A stretch of 64,000 nucleotides of DNA, from contig NZ_JAHBZK010000020.1 in NCBI RefSeq assembly GCF_019635465.1, positions 32,062 through 96,061 on the forward strand. Direction: 5' to 3'. Positions 14,789 through 27,285 of the stretch are shown one piece after another (the stretch's first letter is position 1; every line of letters starts with the position of its first letter). The DNA comes from Hydrogenophaga sp. Its GTDB lineage: Bacteria > Pseudomonadota > Gammaproteobacteria > Burkholderiales > Burkholderiaceae_C. Below the pieces are notes generated by a model. The model was given only the letters and a program-made list of their open reading frames with translations. It made no database searches and was not told where the DNA came from. The translations under genes and the position numbers were made by a program.

Positions 14789-17074
14789 ATGGCCCGTCGT
14801 CTGCCCTTGCTGTGGCTCTGTCTGAGCCTGCTGATCGCGCCCGCTTCGGCGCAGCAACCCGTTGCGGTCGACCCCTCGGCCGCGCCCGCCTTGCCGGCCC
14901 AGCCACGGCCGCGGGTGGCGCTGGTGTTGTCCGGGGGGGGTGCGCGCGGTTTTGCCCACGTGGGCGTGCTCAAGGCGCTGGAAGCGGCCCGGGTGCCGGT
15001 CGACCTGATCGTGGGCACCTCGATGGGCGCCATCGTCGGTGGGCTCTACGCCAGCGGCATGTCCGCCGACGAGCTGGAACGCGAGATCCTCGCGGTCGAC
15101 TGGAACGGCCTGTTCAGCACCCGCCAGCCGCGCCAGATGCTGTCGCAGCGGCGCAAGGAAGAAGACTTCGAGCTGTCGCCGGTGCTGCTGCTGGGTTTTC
15201 GCGACGGCGAGTTCCGCCTGCCGACCGGGGCGGTGTCCAGCCGCTCGCTGGAGATGCTGCTGCGCCGCTACACCCTGCCCACGCGCCACCTGCCCAGCTT
15301 CGACGGCCTGCCCACGCGCTTTCGGGCGGTGGCCACCGACATGGAGACCGGCCAGGCGGTGGTGATGGACCGCGGCGACCTGGCGGCGGCGCTGCGCGCC
15401 AGCATGTCGGTGCCGGGCGTGTTCTCGCCGTTGGAGATCAACGGGCGCATCCTGGGCGACGGCGGCCTGGTCAACAACCTGCCGGTCAACGTGGCGCGCG
15501 AACTGGGGGCCGAGGTGATCATCGCGGTCAACATCGGCACACCGCTGGCCAAGCGCGACACCCTGGACTCGCTGCTGGGCATCACCACCCAGATGGTGAA
15601 CATCCTGACCGAGCAGAACGTGCAGGCCAGCATCGCCACCCTGACCCCACGCGATCTGCTGCTCACACCGCCGCTGGGCAAGCTGACCTCGGCCGATTTC
15701 GCCCAGGCACCCGAGCTGGTGCGACTGGGCAACACCTATGCACGGACCGTCGGCAACTCGCTGGCGCGCTTTACCGTGCCTGCGGCGCAGTACCAGGCCT
15801 GGACCCAGGCGCGCACCACGCAGGCCGAGCTCAATGCCTCGCGCGTCGGCAAGATCGCCAGCATCCGCTTCGAGGGCGTGAACGAGCGCCGCGCCGAGCG
15901 CCTGGCGGTGGGTCTGGACAAGCTCGAAGGTGAGCGCGCCGACATCACGCGCATCGAAGACAGCCTGCAGCACCTGGCGGCCAGTGGCGACTACGAGCGC
16001 ATCGACTACCGGCTGGTGCGCGACCCGGACAGCGGCGGCGAAGACCTGGTGGTCGGTCTGCGCGACAACAACTGGGGCCCCAACTACCTGCGCGTGGGTC
16101 TGGACCTGCGCACCGACTTTCGGGGCGAAGGCGCGTTCAATCTGCGGCTGAGCCACAACCGGCACTGGCTCACCGACAGCGGCACCGAGTGGCGCAACCG
16201 CATCCAGCTGGGCGAGACCCTGGGCCTGTTCTCAGAGATCTACCAGCCGCTGGGCCTGGCCGGCAGCACCTTCGCATCGGCCTACGCCGACCTGACGGTG
16301 CGCAAGGTCGATCTCTACGACGAAGCCACCCGCCCCTTGGTGCGCATCCGCCGCGAAACGATTCGCGCCGGCGCCGACCTGGGCTGGCCCATTGGCCTGC
16401 GTGGTGCCATTGGCGAGTTGCGGGTGGGCGTCGTGGCCAGCTCGCGTCGCTCGCAACTGGAGCTGGTGCAACCGGGCTTCAACCTGAACACCGGTGTGCT
16501 CGATGTGCACTGGAGCGAGGTGGGGGTGCGCTCGGCGGTCATCACCGACCAGCTCGACTACGCCAACTTCCCCTCGCGTGGCTACCGGGCCCTGGGCGAA
16601 GTGGTGGTGGGTCAACGCGAAGTTCGTGGCGGTGAGCGCGACAGCTTTGCGCGGATCGAGGGCAGCTTCACCGGCGTGAAGTCGTTCGGCCAACACACCT
16701 TCAACGTCGGCGCCCGGCTGGCGCACGCCAACCGCATTCCCGTCGGCGCGATCGACGAGTACTCGCTGGGAGGTTTCCAGAACCTCTCGGGCTTTCGCAC
16801 CGGGCAGGTGGTGGGCAGCTATCTGGTGTTCGGTCGCCTCACCTACTACCGCAAGTTCGACTGGGACCCCGGATTTGCCCGCGCCATGTTCGTGGGTGGC
16901 TCGATCGAAGCCGGCAACGCCTGGCTGGACCGCAAGGATATTTCGCTGGGGAACCTGCTGGCCGGCAGCAGCCTGTTCATTGGCGCAGACACCGGGCTCG
17001 GCCCGCTCTACCTGAGCGTGGTGAGTGCGCCCAGGGGCTACACCGGTCTGTACCTGTTCCTCGGGCGCCCCTGA
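14789..17074 (+). CDS. Patatin-like phospholipase with outer-membrane barrel (PlpD-like type Vd autotransporter)
   Basis: A 761-residue secreted protein. It has a signal peptide (residues 1-22, ending PASAQQ), then a patatin domain (about 42-320) with oxyanion motif GGGARG, nucleophile S78 in GTSMG, and catalytic D224 in GDGG. A POTRA-like segment follows (about 350-430, IRFEGVNERRAERLAVGL), then a C-terminal beta-barrel of the surface-antigen/Omp85 type ending YLFLGRP. This order and length match PlpD of Pseudomonas aeruginosa, a type Vd autotransporter that delivers a lipase to the cell surface. The signal peptide sets the start at the second in-frame Met (14789). Confidence 0.9.
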   Translation: MARRLPLLWLCLSLLIAPASAQQPVAVDPSAAPALPAQPRPRVALVLSGGGARGFAHVGVLKALEAARVPVDLIVGTSMGAIVGGLYASGMSADELEREILAVDWNGLFSTRQPRQMLSQRRKEEDFELSPVLLLGFRDGEFRLPTGAVSSRSLEMLLRRYTLPTRHLPSFDGLPTRFRAVATDMETGQAVVMDRGDLAAALRASMSVPGVFSPLEINGRILGDGGLVNNLPVNVARELGAEVIIAVNIGTPLAKRDTLDSLLGITTQMVNILTEQNVQASIATLTPRDLLLTPPLGKLTSADFAQAPELVRLGNTYARTVGNSLARFTVPAAQYQAWTQARTTQAELNASRVGKIASIRFEGVNERRAERLAVGLDKLEGERADITRIEDSLQHLAASGDYERIDYRLVRDPDSGGEDLVVGLRDNNWGPNYLRVGLDLRTDFRGEGAFNLRLSHNRHWLTDSGTEWRNRIQLGETLGLFSEIYQPLGLAGSTFASAYADLTVRKVDLYDEATRPLVRIRRETIRAGADLGWPIGLRGAIGELRVGVVASSRRSQLELVQPGFNLNTGVLDVHWSEVGVRSAVITDQLDYANFPSRGYRALGEVVVGQREVRGGERDSFARIEGSFTGVKSFGQHTFNVGARLAHANRIPVGAIDEYSLGGFQNLSGFRTGQVVGSYLVFGRLTYYRKFDWDPGFARAMFVGGSIEAGNAWLDRKDISLGNLLAGSSLFIGADTGLGPLYLSVVSAPRGYTGLYLFLGRP

Positions 17075-17095
17075 AGCGGCGGCGCCGCAGGATCG

Positions 17096-17899
17096 TCATT
17101 CCTTGTAGTAGACGACCTGGTGCGTCGTGGCCAGCAAGGCGCCGGCCTGGCTCCAGAGCTGACCGCGCTGGTCGAAGTAGCCGTTGCGCATCACGCTCGA
17201 CTCGGCACGCCCCACCAGCCAGCCCTCGCCCACCGCGGCCAGTTCGGCCTGGCCGACATGGAAGTACGAAGTCATGGACACCGTGCCCGCGGGCACGCGT
17301 GTGGCGCGGCGCAACCACACCCGCGGAAAAAACACATCGCACAAGGCCGCCAGGCTGGCGAAATCGAGCGCACGCGGCGGCTCGTCGCGCACCCACAGCG
17401 TGGTGCGGCTGTGCTCGCCGGCGCCGTCCCACACGCGCGGAATGGCGCCGTCGGTGATGCGGATGTCGTAGCGCCTGACCCACTCGACCGGTGCCGCCAT
17501 GTTGGGCTTGCCCAGCGCGTTGGGTGAGAGCACGCGCGGGGCGGGATCGTCCTGCGCACCCCAGGTGTCGCGTCGCACAGCAGTCAGAGCGGTGCCGGTG
17601 AGCACCGTCTCGCCGCCCTGCACGATCTCGAGCACCCAGTGCTGGGTCGAGCGGTTGGTGCGAACGGGCCGCGCGGTGAGCTCGTAGGCGCCGTCGTTGA
17701 GTGCCGCGCAGAAATTCACCGTGAGCGACACCGGATCGCCCAGGCGCGCCGGGTGGTCGAGCACCCCTTGCAGGGCCGCCGCCGCGGTGACACCGCCGAA
17801 CGGGCCCACCATGTTGGCGTAGGCCGCCGAGGTGGCGCCGCCGTAACGGTGTTCGCCCAGCGGATGCAGGGCGACGGCCTGGTCGAAGGGATGGCTCAT
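17096..17899 (-). CDS. Acyl-CoA thioesterase family protein (double hotdog, TesB-like)
   Basis: A 267-residue protein of the thioesterase superfamily: the N-terminal half carries VGPFGGVTAAAALQ, and the C-terminal half ends GWLVGRAESSVMRNGYFDQRGQLWSQAGALLATTHQVVYY. The asp-gln-type ending of TesB-like enzymes (RGQL-SQ) is present. It probably hydrolyses acyl-CoAs to free acid and CoA. It is the last gene of the minus-strand beta-oxidation block, 19 bp after the thiolase. The ATG at 17899 begins the conserved N-terminus MSHPFDQ; the longer frame reads into the thiolase gene. Confidence 0.82.
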   Translation of the reverse strand: MSHPFDQAVALHPLGEHRYGGATSAAYANMVGPFGGVTAAAALQGVLDHPARLGDPVSLTVNFCAALNDGAYELTARPVRTNRSTQHWVLEIVQGGETVLTGTALTAVRRDTWGAQDDPAPRVLSPNALGKPNMAAPVEWVRRYDIRITDGAIPRVWDGAGEHSRTTLWVRDEPPRALDFASLAALCDVFFPRVWLRRATRVPAGTVSMTSYFHVGQAELAAVGEGWLVGRAESSVMRNGYFDQRGQLWSQAGALLATTHQVVYYKE

Positions 17900-17918
17900 G
17901 GCGGTAAAGGCGAGGTGT

Positions 17919-19127
<1,209 letters not shown>

Positions 19128-19138
19128 GGTGAGGCTCC

Positions 19139-21550
19139 TCAGTTGCGCACGGGCTTGCCGGTATTGAGCATGCCGAGGATGCGCTCCTGCGTTTTCGGGT
19201 GCGTGATCAGCGCGCAGAAGGCCTGACGCTCCAGCGTCATCAGGTAGTCCTCGTTGACCAGGGTGCCCGGGTCGACGTCGCCACCGGTGACCACGTTGGC
19301 GATCAGGCTGGCGATGTGGAAGTCGTGCTGACTGATGAAGCCGCCATCGCGCATGTTGACCAGCTGGCCCATGACGGTGGCCTTGCCGTCGCGACCGGCC
19401 ACCGGGAACAGGCGCTTGTGCGGCGGGCGGTAGCCGGCGCGGAACATGGCCTTGGCTTCGTTGAGCGCCACGAACAGCAGCTCGTCCTTGTGCGGCACGA
19501 TCAGGTCGGACTCGAGCAGATAACCGATGCTGCGCGACTCGATGGCGCTGGTGCCCACCTTGGCCATGGCCGCGGCGGTGAAGCCTTCGGTGAGGAAGGG
19601 CAGCAGGTCCTTGCCCGTCGACGTGGCGGCGTTCTCGGCCGCGCGGCGCGATATGTAGGTGAGGCCGCCGGCGCCAGGGATCAGGCCAACGCCGACTTCC
19701 ACCAGGCCGATGTAGCTCTCCATGTGGGCGACGCGCTTGCTGCTGTAGACCGCGAGCTCGCAACCACCGCCCAGCGCCATGCCGCGGATCGCGGAGATCA
19801 CCGGCACGCTGGCGTAGCGCAGGCGCAGCATGGTCTGCTGCATGAAGCCCTCGGCGTCTTCGATGGCGACCACGCCCACCGCCATGAAGGCCGGCAGCAT
19901 GGCCTGCAGGTCGGCGCCCACGCTGAAAGGCTCGTCGCCCGACCAGATCACCAGACCCTGGTACTGCGATTCGGCCAGTTCCACCGCCTGCATCAGGCCT
20001 TCACACACCTCGGGGCTGATGGCGTGCATCTTGGTCTTGATGCTGGCGATCAGCACCTCGTTGTCCAGCGTCCAGAGGCGGATGGAATCGGTTTCCTCGA
20101 TGGTGGTGCCGGCGTCGGCAAAGCGCGGACCGGCTTCGCCGAGCAGCAGCTCGGGGAATGCCTGCCGCTGGTACACCGGCAGTTCGCGGCGCGGCTCGAA
20201 CACGCCCTTGGCCGGGTTCCACGAACCCTGCGCGGTGTGCACGCCGCCCGCACCACCATTCGATTCCACCACCGGGCCCTTGAACACCCACTCGGGCAGC
20301 GGCGCCTTGCTCAGCGCCTTGCCGGCGTCGATGTCCTCTTGAATCATCTTCGCCACCTCGAGCCAGCCCGCTTCCTGCCAGAGCTCGAACGGACCTTGCT
20401 TCATGCCAAAGCCCCAGCGCATGGCCTGATCGACGTCGCGCGCGGTGTCGGCGATGGTGGCCAGGTGCACGGCGGCGTAGTGGAAGCTGTTGCGCAGGAT
20501 GGCCCACAGGAACTGCCCTTGCGCCCCGGTGCTGTTGCGCAGCAGCTTGAGCCGCTCGCCGGCGGGCTTTTTGAGCATGCGGCCGTACACCTCGTCGGCC
20601 TTCTGGCCGGCGGGCACATAGTCGCCGCTCTCCAGCTCGAAGCGCATCACGTCGCGGCCGACCTTCTTGTAGAAGCCGGCCTTGGTCTTCTGACCCAGGT
20701 GGCCCTTCTCCAGCAGGGCCTTGAGCACGGGCGGCGTGCCGAAGCTGGCGTAGAACGGGTCGGTCTCGGCGCTGAGGTTGTCCTGCAGCGTCTTGATGAC
20801 GTGGTCCATGGTGTCCAGGCCCACCACGTCGGCGGTGCGGAAGGTGCCGCTGCTGGCGCGACCCAGTCGCTTGCCGGTGAGGTCGTCCACCACGTCGAAG
20901 GTGAGGCCGAAGTTCTCCACCTCTTTCATCGTGGCCAGCATGCCGGCGATGCCGATGCGGTTGGCGATGAAGTTGGGCGTGTCCTTGGCGCGCACCACGC
21001 CCTTGCCCAGGCCGCTGGTCACGAAGGTTTCGAGCTGGTCGAGGATCTCGGGCTGCGTGGTGGGCGTGGGGATCAGCTCCACCAGCGTCATGTAGCGCGG
21101 CGGGTTGAAGAAGTGGATGCCGCAAAAGCGCGGCTTGATGGATTCGGGCAGCGCCTCGCTCAGCTTCGTGATCGACAGCCCCGAGGTGTTGGACGCGACG
21201 ATGGCGTGCGCGGCCACGTGCGGCGCGATCTTGCCGTACAGGTCGAGCTTCCAGTCCATGCGTTCGGCGATGGCCTCGATCACGAGATCGCATTCGCCCA
21301 GCAGGTCCATGTGCTCTTCGTAGTTGGCCGCGGCGATGAGGTCGGCGTCGGCCGCCACGCCGATGGGCGAAGGCTTGAGCTTCTTGAGGTTCTCGATCGC
21401 GCGGGTGACGATGCCGTTCTTCGGGCCTTCCTTGGCCGGGAGGTCGAACAAAACGACGGGCACCTTGACGTTGACGAGGTGGGCCGCGATCTGCGCGCCC
21501 ATCACGCCGGCGCCGAGCACGGCGACTTTTCTGACGTTGAATCGGTTCAT
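19139..21550 (-). CDS. 3-hydroxyacyl-CoA dehydrogenase/enoyl-CoA hydratase multifunctional protein (FadN/YusL-type order)
   Basis: An 803-residue fusion. The NAD-binding hydroxyacyl-CoA dehydrogenase part comes first (VAVLGAGVMGAQIAAHL at residues 7-23; SNTSGLSI; FCGIHFFNPPRYM), then its helical domain (about 190-430), then a crotonase domain (about 480-700; GEEPF-like DEPFSVGADL and MALGGGCELAVYSSKRVAH). Dehydrogenase first and hydratase last is the order of Bacillus FadN/YusL and opposite to E. coli FadB. It carries out two steps of beta-oxidation. The ATG at 21550 begins the Rossmann fold; the earlier in-frame ATG runs into the next gene's end. Confidence 0.9.
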   Translation of the reverse strand: MNRFNVRKVAVLGAGVMGAQIAAHLVNVKVPVVLFDLPAKEGPKNGIVTRAIENLKKLKPSPIGVAADADLIAAANYEEHMDLLGECDLVIEAIAERMDWKLDLYGKIAPHVAAHAIVASNTSGLSITKLSEALPESIKPRFCGIHFFNPPRYMTLVELIPTPTTQPEILDQLETFVTSGLGKGVVRAKDTPNFIANRIGIAGMLATMKEVENFGLTFDVVDDLTGKRLGRASSGTFRTADVVGLDTMDHVIKTLQDNLSAETDPFYASFGTPPVLKALLEKGHLGQKTKAGFYKKVGRDVMRFELESGDYVPAGQKADEVYGRMLKKPAGERLKLLRNSTGAQGQFLWAILRNSFHYAAVHLATIADTARDVDQAMRWGFGMKQGPFELWQEAGWLEVAKMIQEDIDAGKALSKAPLPEWVFKGPVVESNGGAGGVHTAQGSWNPAKGVFEPRRELPVYQRQAFPELLLGEAGPRFADAGTTIEETDSIRLWTLDNEVLIASIKTKMHAISPEVCEGLMQAVELAESQYQGLVIWSGDEPFSVGADLQAMLPAFMAVGVVAIEDAEGFMQQTMLRLRYASVPVISAIRGMALGGGCELAVYSSKRVAHMESYIGLVEVGVGLIPGAGGLTYISRRAAENAATSTGKDLLPFLTEGFTAAAMAKVGTSAIESRSIGYLLESDLIVPHKDELLFVALNEAKAMFRAGYRPPHKRLFPVAGRDGKATVMGQLVNMRDGGFISQHDFHIASLIANVVTGGDVDPGTLVNEDYLMTLERQAFCALITHPKTQERILGMLNTGKPVRN

Positions 21551-21578
21551 GTGTTTTCCGTGAATAGCTGGCGGGGTG

Positions 21579-22019
21579 TCATTCGACACGGTGCCAGATC
21601 TGCGTGCGGTAGAAGGGGCCGAGATAGCCGCGCATCTCGAGCTGAGCGCCGCCGTTGACCGGCTTCAGGCGCGCGCGGTAGCTCTTGCCATTGTTCGGGT
21701 CGACGATGGTGCCGCCCTCGTAAACAGCCTTGTCGCTCTCACTCTGCTGAATGCCACGCAGGATCTCCAGGCCCAGAACGGGCTTGTCCTTGCGGTCGTC
21801 GCTGCATTTGTCGCACACGCCCTTGGAGTCGCTGGCCGGGTCGAGCAGCTTCTCGATGCGACCACTGAAGACCCCGCCACTCTCGGTGATGCGCACCAGC
21901 GACTTCTCCTTTTTCGAGTCGTCGTCGATGGTCTTCCACACGCCCGCGGGCGTCATCTGCGCGTGAGCCAGGCCCGCCAGCGCCAACAGGGAAGTCGCAA
22001 ACGTCGTCTTGAGCAACAT
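21579..22019 (-). CDS. Secreted DUF2147 family protein
   Basis: A 146-residue exported protein with a clear signal peptide (residues 1-20, cleavage after GLAHA) followed by a DUF2147 domain: GVWKTIDDDSKKEKSLVRI, two cysteines in CDKCSDD, and DPNNGKSYRARLK. The family is a lipocalin-like small barrel of unknown function found in many proteobacteria. Its place inside a beta-oxidation operon (29 bp from the dehydrogenase gene on each side) is conserved in related genomes to my knowledge, but no catalytic role is known. Confidence 0.87.
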   Translation of the reverse strand: MLLKTTFATSLLALAGLAHAQMTPAGVWKTIDDDSKKEKSLVRITESGGVFSGRIEKLLDPASDSKGVCDKCSDDRKDKPVLGLEILRGIQQSESDKAVYEGGTIVDPNNGKSYRARLKPVNGGAQLEMRGYLGPFYRTQIWHRVE

Positions 22020-22048
22020 GGTGGTCTCCAGGAGACAGGTGGGAACGT

Positions 22049-23845
<1,797 letters not shown>

Positions 23846-23885
23846 GGATGCTCTCCTGTGGTTTCGGCAAAGAGGGGGAAAGGGG

Positions 23886-24569
23886 TCAGCGCTTGCGCGG
23901 CACCGCCGTCTGCGCGCCGCAGCGCTCGAGGATGGCGTCGAAGCCGCGCAGGGCGCGCTGGATGCAGCCAGGGCTGCGCAGGAAGCGGGCCTCGTAGTGC
24001 AAGGCCAGAATCAATCCGTGGATTTCGAAGGCCGCTTGTGACGCGTCCGTGTCGGCGTGCAGGTGACCTTCTTCCACTGTGATCTCGATGGCGCGGCGCA
24101 AAGCGTCCTGCCAGGTGGTGACCGAACTGGCCAGGGCGTCGCGCACGGGCCCGGGGCGGTCATCGAACTCGACCGCACCGCTGATGTAGATGCAGCCCGA
24201 ATCGATCTCGACCGAGGTGCGCTTCATCCAGTTGTCGAACATGGCGCGCAGTCGGGGCAGGCCGCGCGGTGCGCTCATGGCGGGGTAGAAGACCTCGTCT
24301 TCGAACCGCGTGTGGTACTCACGCACCACCGAGATCTGCAGTTCTTCGCGCGAACCGAAGTGGGCGAACACGCCCGACTTGCTCATCTGCATCACCTCGG
24401 CCAACGCTCCGATGGACAGGCCTTCAAGTCCGATCTGCGTGGCCAGGCCGAGAGCGGCGTCCACGATGGCGGCCTTGGTCTGCTGGCCCTTGGGAGCCTG
24501 GCGAGCGCTGGTGCCCGGCGCGGTGCGCGTGGCGGCGGAGCGTCGGCGATGGGCAAGCGGTTCGGTCAT
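23886..24569 (-). CDS. TetR family regulator of the beta-oxidation block
   Basis: A 227-residue regulator. The helix-turn-helix occupies about residues 33-75 (LSIGALAEVMQMSKSGVFAHFGSREELQ), and the rest is an alpha-helical ligand domain. It heads the fatty-acid operon, and acyl-CoA-sensing TetR repressors are the usual controllers of such genes in betaproteobacteria, so it is probably the local regulator; the ligand is an inference. The start is uncertain: ATG 24569 gives a normal N-terminus, while an ATG at 24671 would add 34 residues over the presumed promoter region. Confidence 0.85.
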   Translation of the reverse strand: MTEPLAHRRRSAATRTAPGTSARQAPKGQQTKAAIVDAALGLATQIGLEGLSIGALAEVMQMSKSGVFAHFGSREELQISVVREYHTRFEDEVFYPAMSAPRGLPRLRAMFDNWMKRTSVEIDSGCIYISGAVEFDDRPGPVRDALASSVTTWQDALRRAIEITVEEGHLHADTDASQAAFEIHGLILALHYEARFLRSPGCIQRALRGFDAILERCGAQTAVPRKR

Positions 24570-24606
24570 GCGGGTGTGATCGGTTCGGTGCAAACGAGGA
24601 AAGAAA

Positions 24607-24618
24607 CGAACGGTCGTG
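24607..24618. promoter_or_regulatory. Possible TetR operator upstream of the beta-oxidation operon
   Basis: ACGA-ACGG-TCGT, a 4-bp inverted repeat with a 4-bp spacer, 38 bp before the preferred tetR start codon. Short, and supported only by its form and place. Confidence 0.3.
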
Positions 24619-24669
24619 CTATTTTGAGCCAGATTCGGATCAAACGTGCAAGCCATCGGGTCGCAGGAC

Positions 24670-25039
24670 ACGAAAGTTTTTAGGTACCGAGCCCTAATTC
24701 GTCTGGTAGACGGGCAAGAACGGATGACCTACTCGCGCTGGAGTAGGCCCTCCCCTTTCCTCGGTCAGAGCACTCAGGCGGTCGGCCACACGCACTCACC
24801 GCCGCCCCCACCGCCCATGGTTTGCCCTTCAGAGGTGCTCATTGATGCGAGACCGTGCGCGGAGCAAACGATGAACCGATCTATTGGTTCTTTCATCATC
24901 GTCTGATCTCGAATGTGTCTTGGCTGCGGCTCGACATCCTTGCCATCAAGCGACCATCATTCATTCGGCAACGACAAGAAGTGAGAGGACGCCCTCCCAC
25001 TGACAGGTTCAAACACCTGTCGAAGTACCCAACAACTCA
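24670..25039. other. Intergenic region left of the effector-like gene
   Basis: About 370 bp with no supported gene on either strand. Base composition shifts here from GC-rich to AT-richer, marking the left border of the foreign-looking segment. A short inverted repeat, GAACC-N8-GGTTC followed by TTTC, lies near 24873-24894 and could end transcription. No insertion-sequence ends, tRNA or clear attachment-site repeat were found. Confidence 0.5.
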
Positions 25040-26902
25040 ATGAATCGCTCATCAGGACCCATCTATGGAAGGAAATCCAGAGGACCCCGTAATTCGGCGC
25101 GCGCCGCGCAAGGACCGAATGACGAATCAACAATTGCCACTCGACGCGCTCGACTCGACGTGGTTTCGAAATTTCAGCAGTCCTTGTTTGACGCGCCCCG
25201 GCTGACACCTGAGATGAGGAGTTGGCTCAGCAAAAAGGCCAGCGATGACACCTCCGATATGGACCTGAGCGCACTCACCCACCTCAATGCGTATATGCCT
25301 GCGGAGGTAATCAAAGCATTCGCCGTTTACCGAGCATTTGAGGGCCACCCAATCACATCGCTGACACTTCCAGATCGATTGAGATCGACGCCGAAGTGGC
25401 TGTCGCACCTATCCGACATCGAGGCTCTGCGCGCACGCGGATTCAAGGGCAATACCATTGATCTGCGCAAAACAAAACGATTGGTCCACCTAACGCTGGA
25501 CGACATCCATAGCAAAACTCTAACCGTCCTCGTTCCGCACGGGTGCAATTTCACTGCAACTGCGCGCAAGGGTTTCGACCTCGAGATCAAGTGCCAACAA
25601 TATGACACACATACTGAGCACAAACTGGCGCTACTCATCGGCGACATCAATGGCATCGTGAAATTCGCCAACTCCGATATCGATGTTGTCTGCCGCCATT
25701 TGGCGCTGGTCAAACTCGTCGAGTGGGCGACAGGTGAAATCATTGATGGAGAAAATGCGCGCGCTGCAATGATTGATGTCGACTTCTTGCCGACAATTGC
25801 ACAGATGAACCTTGACAAGGAACTCGTCGAGCTCATGTTCCAACCCAAATACGACTATGTCGTGCACCGCGATTTCTGGGGGAAGTTTGTTGAGCATATC
25901 TTCGCATGGATGGGACATTCAACCATAAAGAAGGGATTCGCCCTTCTCCATACCGAACGACATACCATGGCCATGCGGCTGGATGCCACAGACGCCACTC
26001 AACCAATCATTGAGGTCTTCGATCCAAATTTGCCCAACACGAACAGGATATGCAAACCACTCTTCTCGTTTGAAGACCTTTTTCACAATCCTGTGACGCA
26101 AATTCCTGCGTACTTCCACTGCACTCATGCAGAAACCAATCACTGGTTTGGTCCTTCTCCCCACTTTCGAGTGACTCTTGTCAAAAACCCTCTGACTCTG
26201 CGAAGCTCTATCCAAAAGAAGCCCGCCAAAGTGCGGTCTTCATTGAAATTCTCCAATCTGTCCCAGTCCTATCATCCGACAATCATTTCAGAACTTTTTT
26301 CTTATGGACTGGCGCCCAGACATCTTCCCAAGCTAAGAAGCTGGTTGCAAACAGTCAAGCCACATCTTGCGCAATGCAAGCTTGTCCTGCTAGGGGATGA
26401 TGGAGAAAGAACCAATCTCAGCAACGCCATGCAGGTCGGTGCGCCCAGTCCAATACACGCAATTGGAGAAGCGATTTGTCATGCATTTGCGCACGGTACA
26501 ACCATTGGATTTCCGCTCCCGGGAGGCACAGACAGGGTGGAGCCGCTGACGCAGCAAGACGTCTACGAATGGCTGCTCGCCATCGAGTCTGATCAAACGT
26601 GCGCCATCGACAAGGCCGTCAGAAGTGGACGGCCGGAGGCGATTGATGCGTATGCCGACGTGGTCTGCAATGCGTTCATGCTGGACGCGCTGACCTACGA
26701 ACAAGCGAACGACTTGCTCACCAGCACTTCTTCAAGCGTGATCGATGCCTCGGTGGATCCGATGGACCCGATGCAGCAAGCTCTGCGTGGGGCACACAAC
26801 AAGCTCAGGGCGATCTTCGACACGCCAAGCAATCCAGGCCTTGGCGCCCTAGGCCGAAGGGCGTCCGGGGGCGGGCCAACGGTGCCCGATGACTACGTGT
26901 AG
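25040..26902 (+). CDS. Probable EspL/OspD/ShET2-type cysteine protease, effector-like
   Basis: A 620-residue protein whose codon and base use are clearly AT-richer than its neighbours. The central part carries a Cys-His-Asp pattern: C218 in DVVCRHLALVKL, H308 in ERHTMAMRL and D328 in EVFDPNLPNT. The spacings (90 and 20 residues) are close to the known triad of the type III effector EspL (Cys47, His131, Asp153: 84 and 22). The ShET2 toxin family shares the CRHLA, HxMAxxL and FDPN motifs. The N-terminal 40 residues are Ser/Arg/Asn-rich and look disordered, as in secretion signals. The C-terminal 250 residues are not recognised. No secretion genes lie nearby. The start is uncertain, with no strong ribosome-binding site. 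Confidence 0.65.
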   Translation: MNRSSGPIYGRKSRGPRNSARAAQGPNDESTIATRRARLDVVSKFQQSLFDAPRLTPEMRSWLSKKASDDTSDMDLSALTHLNAYMPAEVIKAFAVYRAFEGHPITSLTLPDRLRSTPKWLSHLSDIEALRARGFKGNTIDLRKTKRLVHLTLDDIHSKTLTVLVPHGCNFTATARKGFDLEIKCQQYDTHTEHKLALLIGDINGIVKFANSDIDVVCRHLALVKLVEWATGEIIDGENARAAMIDVDFLPTIAQMNLDKELVELMFQPKYDYVVHRDFWGKFVEHIFAWMGHSTIKKGFALLHTERHTMAMRLDATDATQPIIEVFDPNLPNTNRICKPLFSFEDLFHNPVTQIPAYFHCTHAETNHWFGPSPHFRVTLVKNPLTLRSSIQKKPAKVRSSLKFSNLSQSYHPTIISELFSYGLAPRHLPKLRSWLQTVKPHLAQCKLVLLGDDGERTNLSNAMQVGAPSPIHAIGEAICHAFAHGTTIGFPLPGGTDRVEPLTQQDVYEWLLAIESDQTCAIDKAVRSGRPEAIDAYADVVCNAFMLDALTYEQANDLLTSTSSSVIDASVDPMDPMQQALRGAHNKLRAIFDTPSNPGLGALGRRASGGGPTVPDDYV

Positions 26903-27285
26903 ATGACGTCTCTCCACCATTCGGCCGCCGATCGAAAGAGTGAAGCTGCTTCGACCCGCCCTGAAGAGCGGTCAACAAGGAATCACGCTTGATATGGGCG
27001 CTCAAGGGACCAGGTCCACCTTGGGTGGCACGCCAAAGACAAGACTCTTGCTTGGCCATCGCAGGGGACCCGTGCCATAGCACCTGGCGGCCAGCCATCA
27101 CGCCCTGTGTCGCCCAACCCACCGCGGCAGGCGCGCGATCACTTCCACAAACAGATGCATGCACGTCCGCTGACTGCGAACACCTCCGAGGCCACGGGCG
27201 AGGCAGCCGACTGCCTCGTTCGAACCGGGCAAAGGCTGGCGTCCGGCAACACGTCCAGCCTGACAAGCTGCTGAGCGAGCTGAGC
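26903..27285. other. Intergenic region right of the effector-like gene
   Basis: About 380 bp. Both strands have stretches free of stop codons (for example minus strand 27425-26805), but the translations are low in hydrophobic order, rich in Ser/Arg/Pro/Cys and match no family I know, so no gene is called. No terminator with a T-run, no repeat with the left flank, and no transposase remnant was recognised. Confidence 0.5.

Noticed and set aside
24873-24894. GAACC-N8-GGTTC inverted repeat as an attachment site or insertion-sequence end
   Set aside because: No matching copy was found at the right side of the AT-richer segment and no integrase is present; it is too short to support a boundary.
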